Shown in pieces: positions 36,001 through 46,492 of a DNA stretch of 64,000 nt. Position 1 is the stretch's first letter. Each line of letters begins with the position of its first letter. Under the pieces are notes generated by a model, which was given only the letters and a program-made list of their open reading frames with translations, was not told where the DNA came from and did no database searches. Origin of the DNA: Neophaeococcomyces mojaviensis (lineage: Eukaryota > Ascomycota > Eurotiomycetes > Chaetothyriales); the NCBI GenBank assembly GCA_030247915.1, contig JAPDRQ010000030.1, positions 1 to 64,000 of the forward strand, written 5' to 3'. The position numbers were made by a program, and so were the translations under genes.

Positions 36001-38095
36001 TCCTATTAGCTATAAAAAACGTTTTTATTCGTATATTTTTAACTAAAAAGGTTAGTACTAATTAAAGTAATAAGCTATTAAATCTAGGCTTACTAATAGT
36101 ATTAAGTATCTATTAAAAAGAAATTATAAGGCGATTTATTTTATTAATAAGAGTACTAATAATTATATTATTACTATCTATAATAAGCGTTTACTTAACT
36201 TTATAATATATAAAGTCTAGATATCGTAAATATCTTATCTTAATAACGTAGTCTAAGAGTTACTCTTTAAATATCTTTTAAAACGATCTCTAAATACTTA
36301 TATTTTAAGAGTTATACTTTTATTAAACTCTAAAAATGCGTTAGAATTAATATTAGTAATTTATAATCTTACTTATTATAATAATATATCGCTAATACTT
36401 TAGTAGCTTAATTAGTATTACTAAAGAAATAGCCTTTAATATTTATTATAATATTAAAGTTATTATAAATAATTTTTTTACTATTTAGAAGGTTATTATC
36501 GATAGTAATTTATTAAGGATTATTAGTTAGTATAGTATTATCGTAGAGTATCTAAGTATACTAATTTTTATAAGCTTATAGATCGATTATTAACTTTTCG
36601 TTATACTTTTTAAGAAGTAATTAAATTAATCGATTATTTTTATCTTCGAATATCTTAGTTCTAAAATATATTTAGCTAAATTAAGGTTAGTATAAAGATT
36701 AGTACTTATCTCTCTATCTTTAGTTCTACTTTTTTAGCTTAAATAGCTTTTTCTTACTCTTTTTTAGAGATTACTATAAACTTATTAGACTTTTTCTACT
36801 TCTTTAAGTTCTTAAATACTTAGCTATTATCGATATTCTTTATAACTACTAACTTAGCTTCGTACTTATTTATTTTTTCTATTTACTTACGAATCTTTAT
36901 CGTATTAGGGTTTATCGAATATTACTTAGAACTTTTTTACTTTTTATTATAACTACTAAGCTTTTTTCGTTCTCTCTTTATAGGGTCGACTAATACTTTT
37001 TTATTATTATAATAATTAGTATAATAGAATCTTTTTCTTTTTTATACTTACTTTATATCCTTATAATCTTAATTATCTTTAGCTTCTTTAAAAGTAATAT
37101 TATTATAGTTCTTATTACTCGACGTAGTAATAATTACTTATAACTTTATTAGAGTAGTATTATATTTATTTTAATTATCTTAAGGCTCGTACTTAGTTAT
37201 ATTTAATAAGATTAAAGGAGATATATAAAAAAGCGAAGACTTAAATATATTAATACGAGATCTTATTAGTTATACTATATTTAAAAGGCTTAAAGATAAT
37301 TAAATAAAGAAGTTATTTTTATTTAATATTTCGAAAGGGTTACTATAATAGTTAGTATAATACTTATATTTTATACTTAATATACTCGTTCGATTAGTAA
37401 TCTTTTATAATAGTCTTAAGTTTAAGCTTCTTTTTAGCTATTTTAGTTAAAGAAATATAGGCTTTACGCTTAGATATTATATTAATAAGCTTAATAAAAA
37501 TAAAGCTATTATAAAGGATTTATAAATTATATTAATTAAAGTACCTAATTAGTTTAAAGGGCTACGTAATAATACTAGGTATAAGTAGTAATAGTAATTA
37601 CGTAAGAAGAAAAACGATTAATAGTTAAATTAATTAGCTGACTAATATAAGTAATTTAAAGCTTAAAGTAAAGATTTAAAAAAAGTTATACTAAGACTAA
37701 AGTAAAGTATTTATAATCTTAGTAATATTTTCGGTATTTATATTAACCTTTCCTTACTAATTATTCTACTCTTTTATTTATATATATCCTACTAGTTATC
37801 TAATTAATTTACTTATTATATTAATTAATACATTCTTATATAGCCTAAAGTATAAATATCCTCGCCTTCTCGATCTAAATATAGACTTTTATAATATAAT
37901 AACCCCGTTAAGCTTAATATATATAGTATATATAGCTAGTTCTTTTAGTTATAAGACCTTTACTTAAAAGATAATATTAACTAAAAAAGTATCTAAGTCT
38001 TAAGAATTAAAAAAAAAGAAAAGACTAAGATTAATAATATAGAAAAAGAAAAATAAGAAAAATTAAATTTAATTTACTAACGACGGTATTAACTA
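33052..38095. other. AT-rich RIP block, unassigned transposon debris
   Basis: About 5 kb of CA/TG-poor sequence with stops in every frame. Weak minus-strand protein-like stretches near 36.1-36.3 and 37.4-37.5 kb hint at Tc1/mariner-type transposase remnants but are below what I would call. It contains the paired hairpins listed separately. Confidence 0.5.
33445..33555. repeat. Two successive hairpins sharing the core ATACGATTCGTAT
   Basis: The first inverted repeat spans about 33,445-33,488: GACGGACCTC, then the palindromic core, then GAGGTTCGTTAGTC. The second spans about 33,517-33,555: GGCCGATTCTC, then the same core, then GGGGAATCGGTC. Stems differ while the core is identical, and a few mismatches are C/T type. 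They lie in a slightly less mutated patch (33,330-33,560). Confidence 0.7.
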
Positions 38096-38560
38096 TTATT
38101 ATAGGGATAACCACGCATTATAATATAACGCGGAAATGCACGTAATTCAATGTAAGGAAGGTTAGCCGAGTAGGACCTGTAGCCTCTCGCTGTCGTCTAT
38201 TAGGGATAGGATAGTGTGGTGGTAATCAAGGGTGCTCCATTTGAGATCATGTAATAACTAGATAGGATAGCTAGAAGGACGGATGATGTTCACTCTTCTC
38301 GTTACTCTCTTAATGATTTTTCCGTCTCTTAAGAAGGCATCTTTTAAAAGTAGCTATATGTAGTGCACTCGGTAAACTTGCCTTATAAGGAATGCACCGC
38401 ATTCCCACGACAATAGAAGAAGAGATAAGAACACAGATAAGCAAGATAGATAATCACAATAGCGACTTTACGGCCTACGTATTATTAAGCCTTCTTCTTC
38501 CTTACGTAATCGTGAAATATGCATCCTTAATTTCTATTACACTATCTTTCGCGTAGAGTT
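38096..38560. repeat. Lightly mutated island, LTR-like
   Basis: Normal CA/TG content resumes abruptly for about 460 bp (from GGGATAACCACGCATTATAA to about 38,560), then AT-rich DNA returns. No coding frame is present. The size and position suggest a solo LTR or the LTR of the adjacent debris. No partner copy was found in the window. Confidence 0.35.
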
Positions 38561-39240
38561 GATAGAAAGCTATAATAGAAATATTTATAATTAGGCTAGC
38601 TAACGGAGTTAAGATAGAAAAGTAAGTTAAAAGTAAGTACCTTAAGCTATAGTAGTATAAATTAAGAAGAGAGTAAGTCGAAGTTAAGCCGAGCGTTATT
38701 TTACTTATAAATTAAAATATAGCGCTAATTAAAAGACGAAAGATTACTCTTATAAAAGCTCGTACTAGTCGCGCTTAATAACAATATTAGTAAATTATTT
38801 ACGCGTTATAACGACCGTAAGAACTAATTATTCTAGCTAATAAACGATTAGTAGTATAGTTTATTACGAAATATATAAGATAGGATTATAATTTCTCTCG
38901 CTTAGAATTAGCTAGACTAGTCTATTTATTTCTCTACGTATATAGAAGTTATATCGTAAGCAGTTTATATATAGTAGTATATAGCTTAGTATCTCTATAT
39001 ACCCTTTATATAAGAGGTCTTATCGAAATTATCGTTAGACGATAGCTATACTATATATATAGAATTTTTACTAACTACGTCTACCCTTATCTATATAATA
39101 CTATAGTTATAGACCTTATCTATTACTCTTAGCTAATAGTACTCTCGTTTCTACTACTTAGGTAACCAGTTAAGTTTAGATTCTATAGAGTATAGTTAAG
39201 AGCAAAAGCAGCCTCCCCTTTTATAGTATATCACAAACAG
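38561..39240. other. Last segment of the AT-rich block
   Basis: CA/TG-poor sequence grading into normal DNA at about 39,180-39,250. No gene was recognised. Confidence 0.5.
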
Positions 39241-39385
39241 TCTTATAGCTATATACTAAGAGCCGTAAAACACTCTGCCTAGCACTTAGTCCAAATTCGG
39301 AAAGGGCGTATCGATTTAAGCGGAGCTGATACAAGTCTACGAATACAGGCGTATTTTGTTTTTATTTGGCTCAGTATAGTAAGAG

Positions 39386-40674
39386 ATGCCTTACCAAAAC
39401 TACATCCTCCAGTGAGAGATCCTGTACCTAGGAAACTTTGACGTACCTAGTGGATTGGACCAGTTCCTCGATTTCCTTCCTGACACATCGACCCCATGGC
39501 AGTATAAACCTGAGCAGTGGAACAATACCTTGTCAATGGCCTGCGGTTACACGAATTTGATTTCGATAGCCTTAACATCACCAATGAAGGTTGCAAACAC
39601 AAATGGCAAGAGATTCCACCCCTTGAAGGGATATTAAACCCGGATAACTGGGATGACTTACACGCCTTTTCAAGAGGTTACTATTCAGATGGCAGGTGGA
39701 AGGACGCCCTCATGTTTCTTTACGGAGCATACTATGACGATTGGGACGAAGTCGCAACATGGGAGATGACGATTGCAATTGCTGCAGTGAATATGCATAA
39801 TTTCAGCATAGTAGATAAAAATTACACTGGCGATTGCCAGTACGGGCCTGGACCCGTCAAGTCGGCCTCGTACACTATGGCTTCTTGCCGCCTCAAACGT
39901 CCCAAAGATAGACCGGTTGACTTCAATTCTGCCTATCCGGACACTGGTGACGTTGGCAATATTCCGAGCGCATACAATGAGTACTAACAAGCCAGATTCA
40001 AGAGAGAATCTGTAGCAGACGAGGAGATCTCAATCATATCCCCAGCAGAACTGGTTAGATTTCTCCAAACATATATCGTTGTCAAGGATGTCCAAAGCAA
40101 ACAGCCAGTCTCTCGAGATTTAGGTGTCAGGGTCCGAGTGGTTCAGCTATCGATAGTCTTCCTGGTGATCTGCATTCTCATGGCTCTCTTGATCGTGGTT
40201 GGCCTGGTTATCTATGCAAAGTTTCTCTTCATTGTTCATAAACGTGACCAGCACCCGCCATTGAGCAAGTTGGACTGGATGCTACAGTCGATTGAGGAGA
40301 AAAATTACTTTCATGGGACCAGCCCGGGACGTTTGAGGCGCTCCGTTACCTCTAATCTACATGATGGGCATCTGAACCTTGCTAAGCGCGATAAACAGAG
40401 GCACGAATTTGAAGAGGCCACATATGGCGACTCCCAACAACATATCGTTCCACCACAGCAGAACGCCTTTGACGAAAAGAACCTTTCGTGGAGCTCTCCG
40501 GCAAGCAGTCCGCAAATCGCGTATCCAAGGCATCATCCTATTTCCAGCCCCATTATGTCAAGCAAAGCCCCAGGCTTATCCGTGGACGTGAGGGAGCAAG
40601 AACCAGACACCATTGACCAATGTTCACCTCATGTTGGATGGACGAATGACGGTTTTTTATACAGGAAGTATTGA
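39386..40674 (+). pseudogene. Single-pass membrane protein pseudogene, unknown function
   Basis: From the ATG at 39,386 the frame reads MPYQNYILQ, a TGA at 39,413-39,415, then EILYLGNFDVPSGLDQFLDF and WQYKPEQWNNT. The continuation (NITNEGCKHKWQEIPPLEG, NPDNWDDLHAFSRGYYSDG, WKDALMFLYGAYYDDWDEV) lies in another frame, so a shift occurs near 39,520-39,560. A TAA at 39,985-39,987 follows NEY, after which the same frame runs to 40,674. One membrane helix is clear (VVQLSIVFLVICILMALLIV), preceded by a long lumenal or extracellular domain with N-glycosylation-type sequons, and followed by a basic, Pro/Ser-rich cytoplasmic tail. I do not recognise the family. Both stops are one C-to-T step from CGA and CAA. 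The gene sits next to the RIP block. Confidence 0.65.
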
Positions 40675-41253
40675 CTGGTGGTGGCAGACAGTCACTTGTA
40701 TCTGGCTTGAACCACTATCAGGAGTTATGTGGTAACCTTTCGAGTTGTGTGGCGTTATAGATGAACTCACTGCCTGGTGGATCACGAGTTACCTAATGGA
40801 AAGCCTGCTTGGATGTCAGCTTCGAGATCTGAAACCGATTCACGTCGGATCCGATGCTGCTGTTTGTTTTCCTTTGCAAAATCGTTACTGGGCATTCAAA
40901 TATCTGCTGTACGTTCTCAAAATGGTCTTTAGTACAGCGAATGTTTTCAGTAGAAACACTGTCGACAAACGTACTCTTCGGCTTGACCACAGCAGGCGAT
41001 CCTTGGTAGCCCGTATTATGGAAGATTTGTCGCAAGAAATAACAACCCGATAGGATCCCCATCGCTTCGCTAGCTGATGACCTAATTCGCCATCATTTAA
41101 ACCTTCGGGGTTTGTTTCGAGAGTATAAAACCCAGCCTCCTGTACCATAATCGTAACAAACATTACTCGCGTATAGTTTGGCCTGTGCTCTAGGACCTTC
41201 CTTTACCAACCCTCCACCTTGATAGTATCGCCAGTAACGTAACTCAAAGCAGA
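40675..41253. other. Intergenic region
   Basis: Normal-composition DNA between the pseudogene and the truncated foldback copy. Frames of about 90-100 codons on both strands lack domain motifs. No repeat was seen. Confidence 0.5.
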
Positions 41254-41892
41254 GGATCGTACGAGGCGAAAGCGCGCGATTTCAGGCTTCTACAACCTAC
41301 TAACAGAGTGCGACAGACAACAGATCAAAAGGGCGCGCTAGCAGTAGGGGGCAGTCAAAACTACAGTTCCCATAAAGAATATCCGGACAGGCGCCAAATC
41401 ACACCAAAACACACGATTTGCATACCACTTTTTCGAATGATTTTAGGTGATGATATATTCTTTTTTCTACGATAACAGCTTTCTTTATCTAGACTGAGGT
41501 GCCCTTCGATGTTGTTTTGTTCATCTTTTATCGATGTATGGTGGACAGGTAAAGAAGGCCGTATCGTGTCGAGCCAGAACTTCGGGCTAATTATCCCTTC
41601 TCTTGATCTTGACATTCTAAAGCCTCTGAGTAAAGACTTCAAAATAGGTGATAAACCCGTGTCTCGTAGTGTTATTGCATAAAATCATTTGGAAGAGTGG
41701 TGTGGAAATCGTATGTTTTGGTGTGATTTGGTGTCTGTCCAGATACTTTTTACTGCGACTGTACTGACATCACGATGTTTATTAAACATACACAAAACGC
41801 GTCAACTTTCGGCTTCAAACCATTGCTTATTGCAATAAAAAACTGTAAGAAACTGTGCATTTCTTTATGCCACCGAGTTTTGGTGGTCGAAT
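41254..41892. mobile_element. Truncated second copy of the foldback element, split by a MITE
   Basis: 41,254-41,363 and 41,762-41,892 match, in order, the right half of the 825-bp element (about 12,418-12,690). Shared words include AGGCTTCTACAAC, AGCAGTAGG, GTCAAAAC and CGTCAACTTTCGGCTTCAA. The left arm and the extreme right end are missing. It sits about 50 bp from the 3' end of the GPR1/FUN34 gene. Confidence 0.8.
41364..41761. mobile_element. 398-bp Tc1/mariner-type MITE with TA target duplication
   Basis: The element begins CAGTTCCCATAAAGAATATC and ends, on the other strand, CAGTCGCAGTAAAAAGTATC. The roughly 60-bp terminal inverted repeats share GGACAG and CCAAATCACACCAAAACA. TA flanks both sides (41,362-41,363 and 41,762-41,763). 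It encodes no transposase; a 93-codon minus-strand frame inside has no motif. The homologous foldback copy at 12,527-12,528 shows the empty TA site, which fixes both borders exactly. Confidence 0.9.
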
Positions 41893-41940
41893 AAACGCGG
41901 AGTCTGCGTCAAACTATGTATGGAGTCCCGCCAACCTTTT

Positions 41941-42852
41941 CTACGCATGTGTAGTCTCTGTAACAGCACCAGCATGTTCATTCGCTGCTGCTTTTGAATC
42001 CCTAAACACCTTCGTGCTCAGATCGAAGATTGGCAACGGGCACGGAACACCAGTTGACGCACACACCGTGATGATAGCCAAATACCATCCCATAACCACT
42101 GCCACAAACCCAAATCCACCCGCAATCTTAAACAGATAAGCAGCATGTTCTAGCCCTTCTGGCGTCGGATTGTGGCCAATAGCAAACTCGGCAGCGGCGA
42201 AGAAGGCGAAGAGGAAGTCAAGTGCGACAAAGGTAATGACGAACGGAACGTTTGTTCGGAGAGAGCCGATCGTGAAGATGAACGAGACGAGGAGCATCGT
42301 CACATTGTAGAGACCTTGGCCTGAGGTGTACACAGTCATAGCGCCCCCTTCGGCACCATAGGCGGCGGTGAGTGGGTGCCATGGGTCAGTGGTGTAGGCT
42401 GCGCCCACCCAATGAACACCATCTATACATGAGGTTAGCATGAGATCAGATGAAGGTGAGCTGTACAACATACAAACTGTAAAGACCACGAAGGGAAATG
42501 TGTTGCCCAGCACGAATTCACCAATACCGGCCAACACCATAGCAATACCGCCAAAGAAATACCATGGTCCAACGATCGCAGCAAGAGAGTTCGCACTGGC
42601 TCCCTGAAAGCCCAATAGGCAGAACATTGTATTGGAGAAAGGCACCAAGAACCCCAAAAGACCTAGCAATGTTGGGTTACCCAGTCTTCGTGAAAGGTCG
42701 CCTTTAGCGGCAGTGGGCTGGAAGAAGAGTCGTTCATATTGCTGGGGAGTCAGCTGAACGGTGACTTGACGGCTCAGGGAGTTCCGGTGACTGTCATGAG
42801 CCCAAGTGCCTTCTTTCTCAGCATGGCTGACTTGTTCTGCAGGTGCCGACAT
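41941..42852 (-). CDS. GPR1/FUN34/YaaH family acetate transporter-like protein
   Basis: A polytopic membrane protein of the GPR1/FUN34/YaaH (AceTr) family, whose members move acetate or ammonium across the plasma membrane. The signature NPTLLGLLGFL follows RLG at about residue 59. Six hydrophobic segments follow, including MFCLLGFQGASANSLAAIVG and WYFFGGIAMVLAGIGEF. I place the start at MSAPAEQ. The upstream MFILLLN lies in a likely 5' UTR intron (42,873-42,922, GTAATT..TTTTAG). A 51-bp in-frame intron with GTATGT..TATAG borders at 42,423-42,473 must be removed, because its translation (CMLYSSPSSDLM) interrupts a membrane segment. The product is then about 286 residues. The substrate is inferred from the family only. 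Confidence 0.88.
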   Translation of the reverse strand: MSAPAEQVSHAEKEGTWAHDSHRNSLSRQVTVQLTPQQYERLFFQPTAAKGDLSRRLGNPTLLGLLGFLVPFSNTMFCLLGFQGASANSLAAIVGPWYFFGGIAMVLAGIGEFVLGNTFPFVVFTVCMLYSSPSSDLMLTSCIDGVHWVGAAYTTDPWHPLTAAYGAEGGAMTVYTSGQGLYNVTMLLVSFIFTIGSLRTNVPFVITFVALDFLFAFFAAAEFAIGHNPTPEGLEHAAYLFKIAGGFGFVAVVMGWYLAIITVCASTGVPCPLPIFDLSTKVFRDSKAAANEHAGAVTETTHA

Positions 42853-42922
42853 GTTGAGTAGTAGAATGAACACTAAAAAACGATATATGTGCTACTGAGA
42901 ATGGAGACCAATAACAAATTAC

Positions 42923-44170
42923 CTGGCCGACGTCGTAGGGAAGCCCGAGATATCGTTCAGAGGGAGTAGGATTGAAGACCTTTAAGTAATGGCTCAGAGA
43001 CTACTCTCCCCAGAGGGCTTTCAGCGGTAAGTCAAAGCTGTTGAGTCCTCTGCCATGAACAAACGCAATAGCCTTTCAGCCACGTCATGTTCTTGTCCAA
43101 CTAAACCTACTCAATGGCTGAAGTGTCACTGTGCACAACGAATTGAAAGATTAGTTGTGAGTATGGATTGAGCATAATGACGGATGAGGAACAAATGCTC
43201 TTGCAACAACCCTTGCAAGATCGTTCCTGCCGAGGTTATGAGGCGCTTTTGGCATGCGTCAAGACATGCTTAGCAGAGCTTGTCAAGAAACATGCTTTTC
43301 CAACGGAAGCGACAACCAATTAGACATAGCGTGTGATGTGGAGAACAGACTGGAATGATGAGTCGTGGATACCCCGGATTAACATCCCATATTGTGTTGG
43401 CGCAACTCCACTTACATCTTCAGACATCATCCAGATTCAATGGTGCCCCATATCCAACCGGAAGAACCACGTTTGTAGTAGTGTCCACAATTCAAATTTA
43501 TGCAATAGTGACATCTCTCACAAGTGAGCAATATGTGAGTTCAAACATAAGGACATCGTAGTCTTTCCAGAACTTTGTTGCTGAGGCCAGGTGGTCATAC
43601 TTATTATCTGAGCATTAGACAAGTCCTAGTAGACCCACTAATAAGAGTTCTGGGAAATATGTCCGAACGATACTCGGTCAATGCTGTCTTGCGCTTTGTG
43701 TTGATGTCAATCGGCCAATGATGACGCACGAGTTTCTCCTCAAACTAGCCACGACCGCTTAAATGTCAAAATATGACAGTACCCTGCGAGATGAGTTCGT
43801 GGAGACTCAGGTTTTTGTGATCCTGAGGTATGCTAACGCTTATCCGACCCTATCAGTCGTGTATCGTTTGATGCAGTTTTTCAAATTTCTCGATCCAGTG
43901 ATCGACCCAAGCTGTTGGTCCTGCATAACTGCGATCATAAGACAGTGGGCGATCAAGTATGCAATTTGCGGTTTAAGAACAGCAAAGGCGATGTATGGTG
44001 CTTATCGGCGTTCAGAGCTGTATCCACATAGCCAATACCCTCGTAGTCTGTTACGTATCTTGTCTTCAAAGACTGCTAGTTCATCACGATTGTGCTTTTA
44101 TCTGGTAATGTCCCAACTACGCATCGGATTTGATTTAACTTTTGTCATTGTCAGTTCCTGATGGCACTTC
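42923..44170. other. Intergenic region
   Basis: About 1.2 kb without a supported gene. A 132-codon plus-strand frame at 43,763-44,161 has no recognisable motif and an unlikely composition. The promoter of the GPR1/FUN34 gene must lie at the left end. Confidence 0.5.
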
Positions 44171-45283
44171 TCATACCGAAGCATTAGCCTTCTGGATATA
44201 TCGAAGAACTTCATTTCGTCCGTCTAAGTATTTCTGGCTTGCGTGTATCGTAGGATCCGTCAATTCAAACTGAACACGGTAACCCCCCAATTCTATGCCT
44301 CGAAAGTGAGTATGCCACACATCACCATCATTGATGGGTAGAGCCTTGGTCAAGGTCCCGGTGGTTATGATTTCGCCAGGCATGATCTGCGGGTGCAGCG
44401 TTTGGTCATTAAGAAGCTCAACAAGATGTTTTAGCGCCTTAATCGGGCTCCCGAGAACATTACTGCCTTTCCCCTGGTCAACAAGCTTTCCGTTGCAGAA
44501 CAGGTCGATCTCGAAGTTCTGAAGTTGCGTGAGAAAATCTGCATGAGACTTGATGTCCGACACACTTCGCATGTTGTGGTTGTCCAACAAGAGGACGCGA
44601 TGAAGACCACCGGCAATGGTGGTGTCGACTGCGTTAAACTTCCAGTCGGGGAAGATAGACTCCACGATCTCGAAGCCGTGACACACCCAAGACACACAGC
44701 TGAGGAGTTCTTCGTCGTTCATGGATGCGGTAGGTGTCTGCCCAATACCAAACACGATCTCAGGCTCAATCTTCGGCTCCAATGTCCTCTTCATTCGGAA
44801 GCTCTTACGGCTTTGACCAGTACGGTCAGTCGGGATTCCGAGGATAGTCTGATTATACATGTACCCCCAATTCGGAGCATCGACATTGTATTGAGCCCAG
44901 ATATTCTTGTTCGTGAATCCAATCTTACGGCCGACAGGAAAGGTGCGTAGCCCTCCTTCTTTTTGACCTTTGCTGCTCCGTAGCCAGCAGCCCTGTGCAA
45001 CAGCCTCCGAGGCATTCTCTTGACTCAAGGGTTGAGACTTTGTAAATGGAGGTATCTGCATGCTATATATTCTTGCATTTTGCGCGATTCTCGCTATTTG
45101 ATTGACAGCAAGGGATGGTGTGAAATTGTTGTAAAGTTTCCTGCATTGGCTTGCCAGAGGTCCCTCTTCGAGTATGGATCCCCAATGCTCTCTTTTGGCA
45201 GTCTGTTGCCCAATCTTGAATCTTTTAATCGCATATTTACCATGTGGGATATTTTCCTTCAGGGCAACTAATGTTGGTCTCAT
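44171..45283 (-). CDS. Hydratase/fumarylacetoacetase-fold enzyme (2-oxopent-4-enoate hydratase-like)
   Basis: A 370-residue protein whose residues from about 115 onward match the FAH/MhpD fold: GRKIGFTN, IWAQYNV, IEPEIVFGI with the E-x-E pair E173/E175, FEIVESIFPDWKF with E205, and GEIITTGTLTKALPI near the end. Those three acidic residues are the expected divalent-metal ligands. Such enzymes hydrate or decarboxylate oxo-dienoates from aromatic catabolism, but the true substrate is not readable. The first roughly 75 residues are basic and variable and could include an organelle-targeting region; an internal ATG at residue 75 (MQIPPF) is an alternative start. No intron is required. Confidence 0.82.
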   Translation of the reverse strand: MRPTLVALKENIPHGKYAIKRFKIGQQTAKREHWGSILEEGPLASQCRKLYNNFTPSLAVNQIARIAQNARIYSMQIPPFTKSQPLSQENASEAVAQGCWLRSSKGQKEGGLRTFPVGRKIGFTNKNIWAQYNVDAPNWGYMYNQTILGIPTDRTGQSRKSFRMKRTLEPKIEPEIVFGIGQTPTASMNDEELLSCVSWVCHGFEIVESIFPDWKFNAVDTTIAGGLHRVLLLDNHNMRSVSDIKSHADFLTQLQNFEIDLFCNGKLVDQGKGSNVLGSPIKALKHLVELLNDQTLHPQIMPGEIITTGTLTKALPINDGDVWHTHFRGIELGGYRVQFELTDPTIHASQKYLDGRNEVLRYIQKANASV

Positions 45284-45499
45284 CTTCGCTGTAATAATTT
45301 ATACCATATAACAAAACCCTTCGAGAAACAAGAGTAAATGTATAGCCAAGGCTAACAAGCCGAGGCTGACAAACAGGCTCCCCCAAATATTCGTCCGCAT
45401 GGCGGACAAGCCACGATAACCAGGGCACTTTTTCCATACCAGCACCCACCTCACAAACCTCCAGAACATAACTCTTAAAAAACAAACCACCACTCAACC

Positions 45500-46243
45500 A
45501 TGGCAACAACCACCATCCTCGGCTCCACCGGCATGACCGGCACACACATTCTCTCGACCCTACTCGCACTCCCATCCACACAAGTCAGCTCAATAACGAC
45601 CATCTCCCGCCGCGCACCAAAACCCACTCCCACATCATCCCCCACCTCCCCATCCCTAACAACACACATCGAATCCAACACGGCACAATACTCCACCCTC
45701 CTAACGACCCCTCAACCGCCTCAGATCCTCTTCTCCGCCCTCGCCACGACACGGGCCGCCGCCGGCAGCTTCGAGAAGCAATACGCACTCGAACACGATC
45801 TGAACATCACGCTCGCGCGCGCGGTGCGGGAGCACCCAACCAGCCCCACCCATACGTACGTGCTGATCTCCGCTACCGGTGTGAACCTGAACTCGTATTT
45901 CCCCTACACGCGCATGAAAGCCGAGATCGAGCGCGACATTCTGGCGCTGGATTTTGCGCATACGGTCATTTTGCGGCCGGGGCTGATTGGGGGCCGCAGA
46001 GAGGAGAGTCGGCCGGCGGAGGCGGTGATACGGTGGGTTGCGGATACGTTGGGAGCGGTTTCGGGGGGCCGGTTGAAGGATTTTTGGACGCAGGATGCTG
46101 ATGTTATTGGGCGGGCGGCAGTACGGGCTGGGTTGAGGGCGCAGAGGGGGGAGTTGGTGGGTAAGGTTACGATACTGAGTGGGAAAGATATTATGGAGTT
46201 GGGTAGAGATAAGTTGACAGAGGAGGAGAGGCAGGGAAAGTAG
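45500..46243 (+). CDS. FMP52: FMP52-like NAD(P)-binding protein, mitochondrial outer membrane
   Basis: A 247-residue atypical SDR. It opens with a Rossmann loop G8-x-x-G11-x-x-G14 (LGSTGMTGTHIL). It carries YVLISATG and the Y136-x-x-x-K140 pair in FPYTRMKAEIE, followed by VILRPGLIGGRREESR. This pattern and the length match fungal FMP52, found in yeast mitochondrial preparations and placed at the outer membrane; its biochemical role is not established. The start at 45,500 gives a canonical N-terminus (MATTTILGSTG). It is divergent from the hydratase-like gene, with only about 215 bp between the two starts, so the promoters are shared or overlapping. Confidence 0.85.
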   Translation: MATTTILGSTGMTGTHILSTLLALPSTQVSSITTISRRAPKPTPTSSPTSPSLTTHIESNTAQYSTLLTTPQPPQILFSALATTRAAAGSFEKQYALEHDLNITLARAVREHPTSPTHTYVLISATGVNLNSYFPYTRMKAEIERDILALDFAHTVILRPGLIGGRREESRPAEAVIRWVADTLGAVSGGRLKDFWTQDADVIGRAAVRAGLRAQRGELVGKVTILSGKDIMELGRDKLTEEERQGK

Positions 46244-46492
46244 TTGGGAGGAGCATGGTATGTTACATGGTATTGATTGTGTACAATAGCTGCAAGCGTA
46301 TAGCGAACAAATGATTCCCTGGTTCTCTGGCGCTAACCGAAATGCAATCGCCGCAACGCGAGCATTCCTACATGCTTTGCAAGGACAGCTCGACTGAACT
46401 CCGTGCTCCTAACTTCTGTGCAACTCCTGCTCGATGCATGTTTGCAGCCTGATTTCGTGACCAGCTTCGTTTAAACACTGCTATTCCCATGC

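Noticed and set aside
36050..37520. Minus-strand stretches resembling Tc1/mariner or pogo transposase (a LIID-type box near 36.2 kb and an HTH-like segment near 37.4 kb)
   Set aside because: The following conserved proline-rich and QPLD-type motifs are not found in register and every frame has many stops, so the family call would be guesswork.
41361..41642. 93-codon minus-strand frame
   Set aside because: It lies entirely inside the 398-bp MITE and overlaps its terminal repeat, so it is not a gene.
43763..44161. 132-codon plus-strand frame
   Set aside because: No recognisable motif, odd composition, and overlap with the 3' flank of the hydratase-like gene; likely chance.
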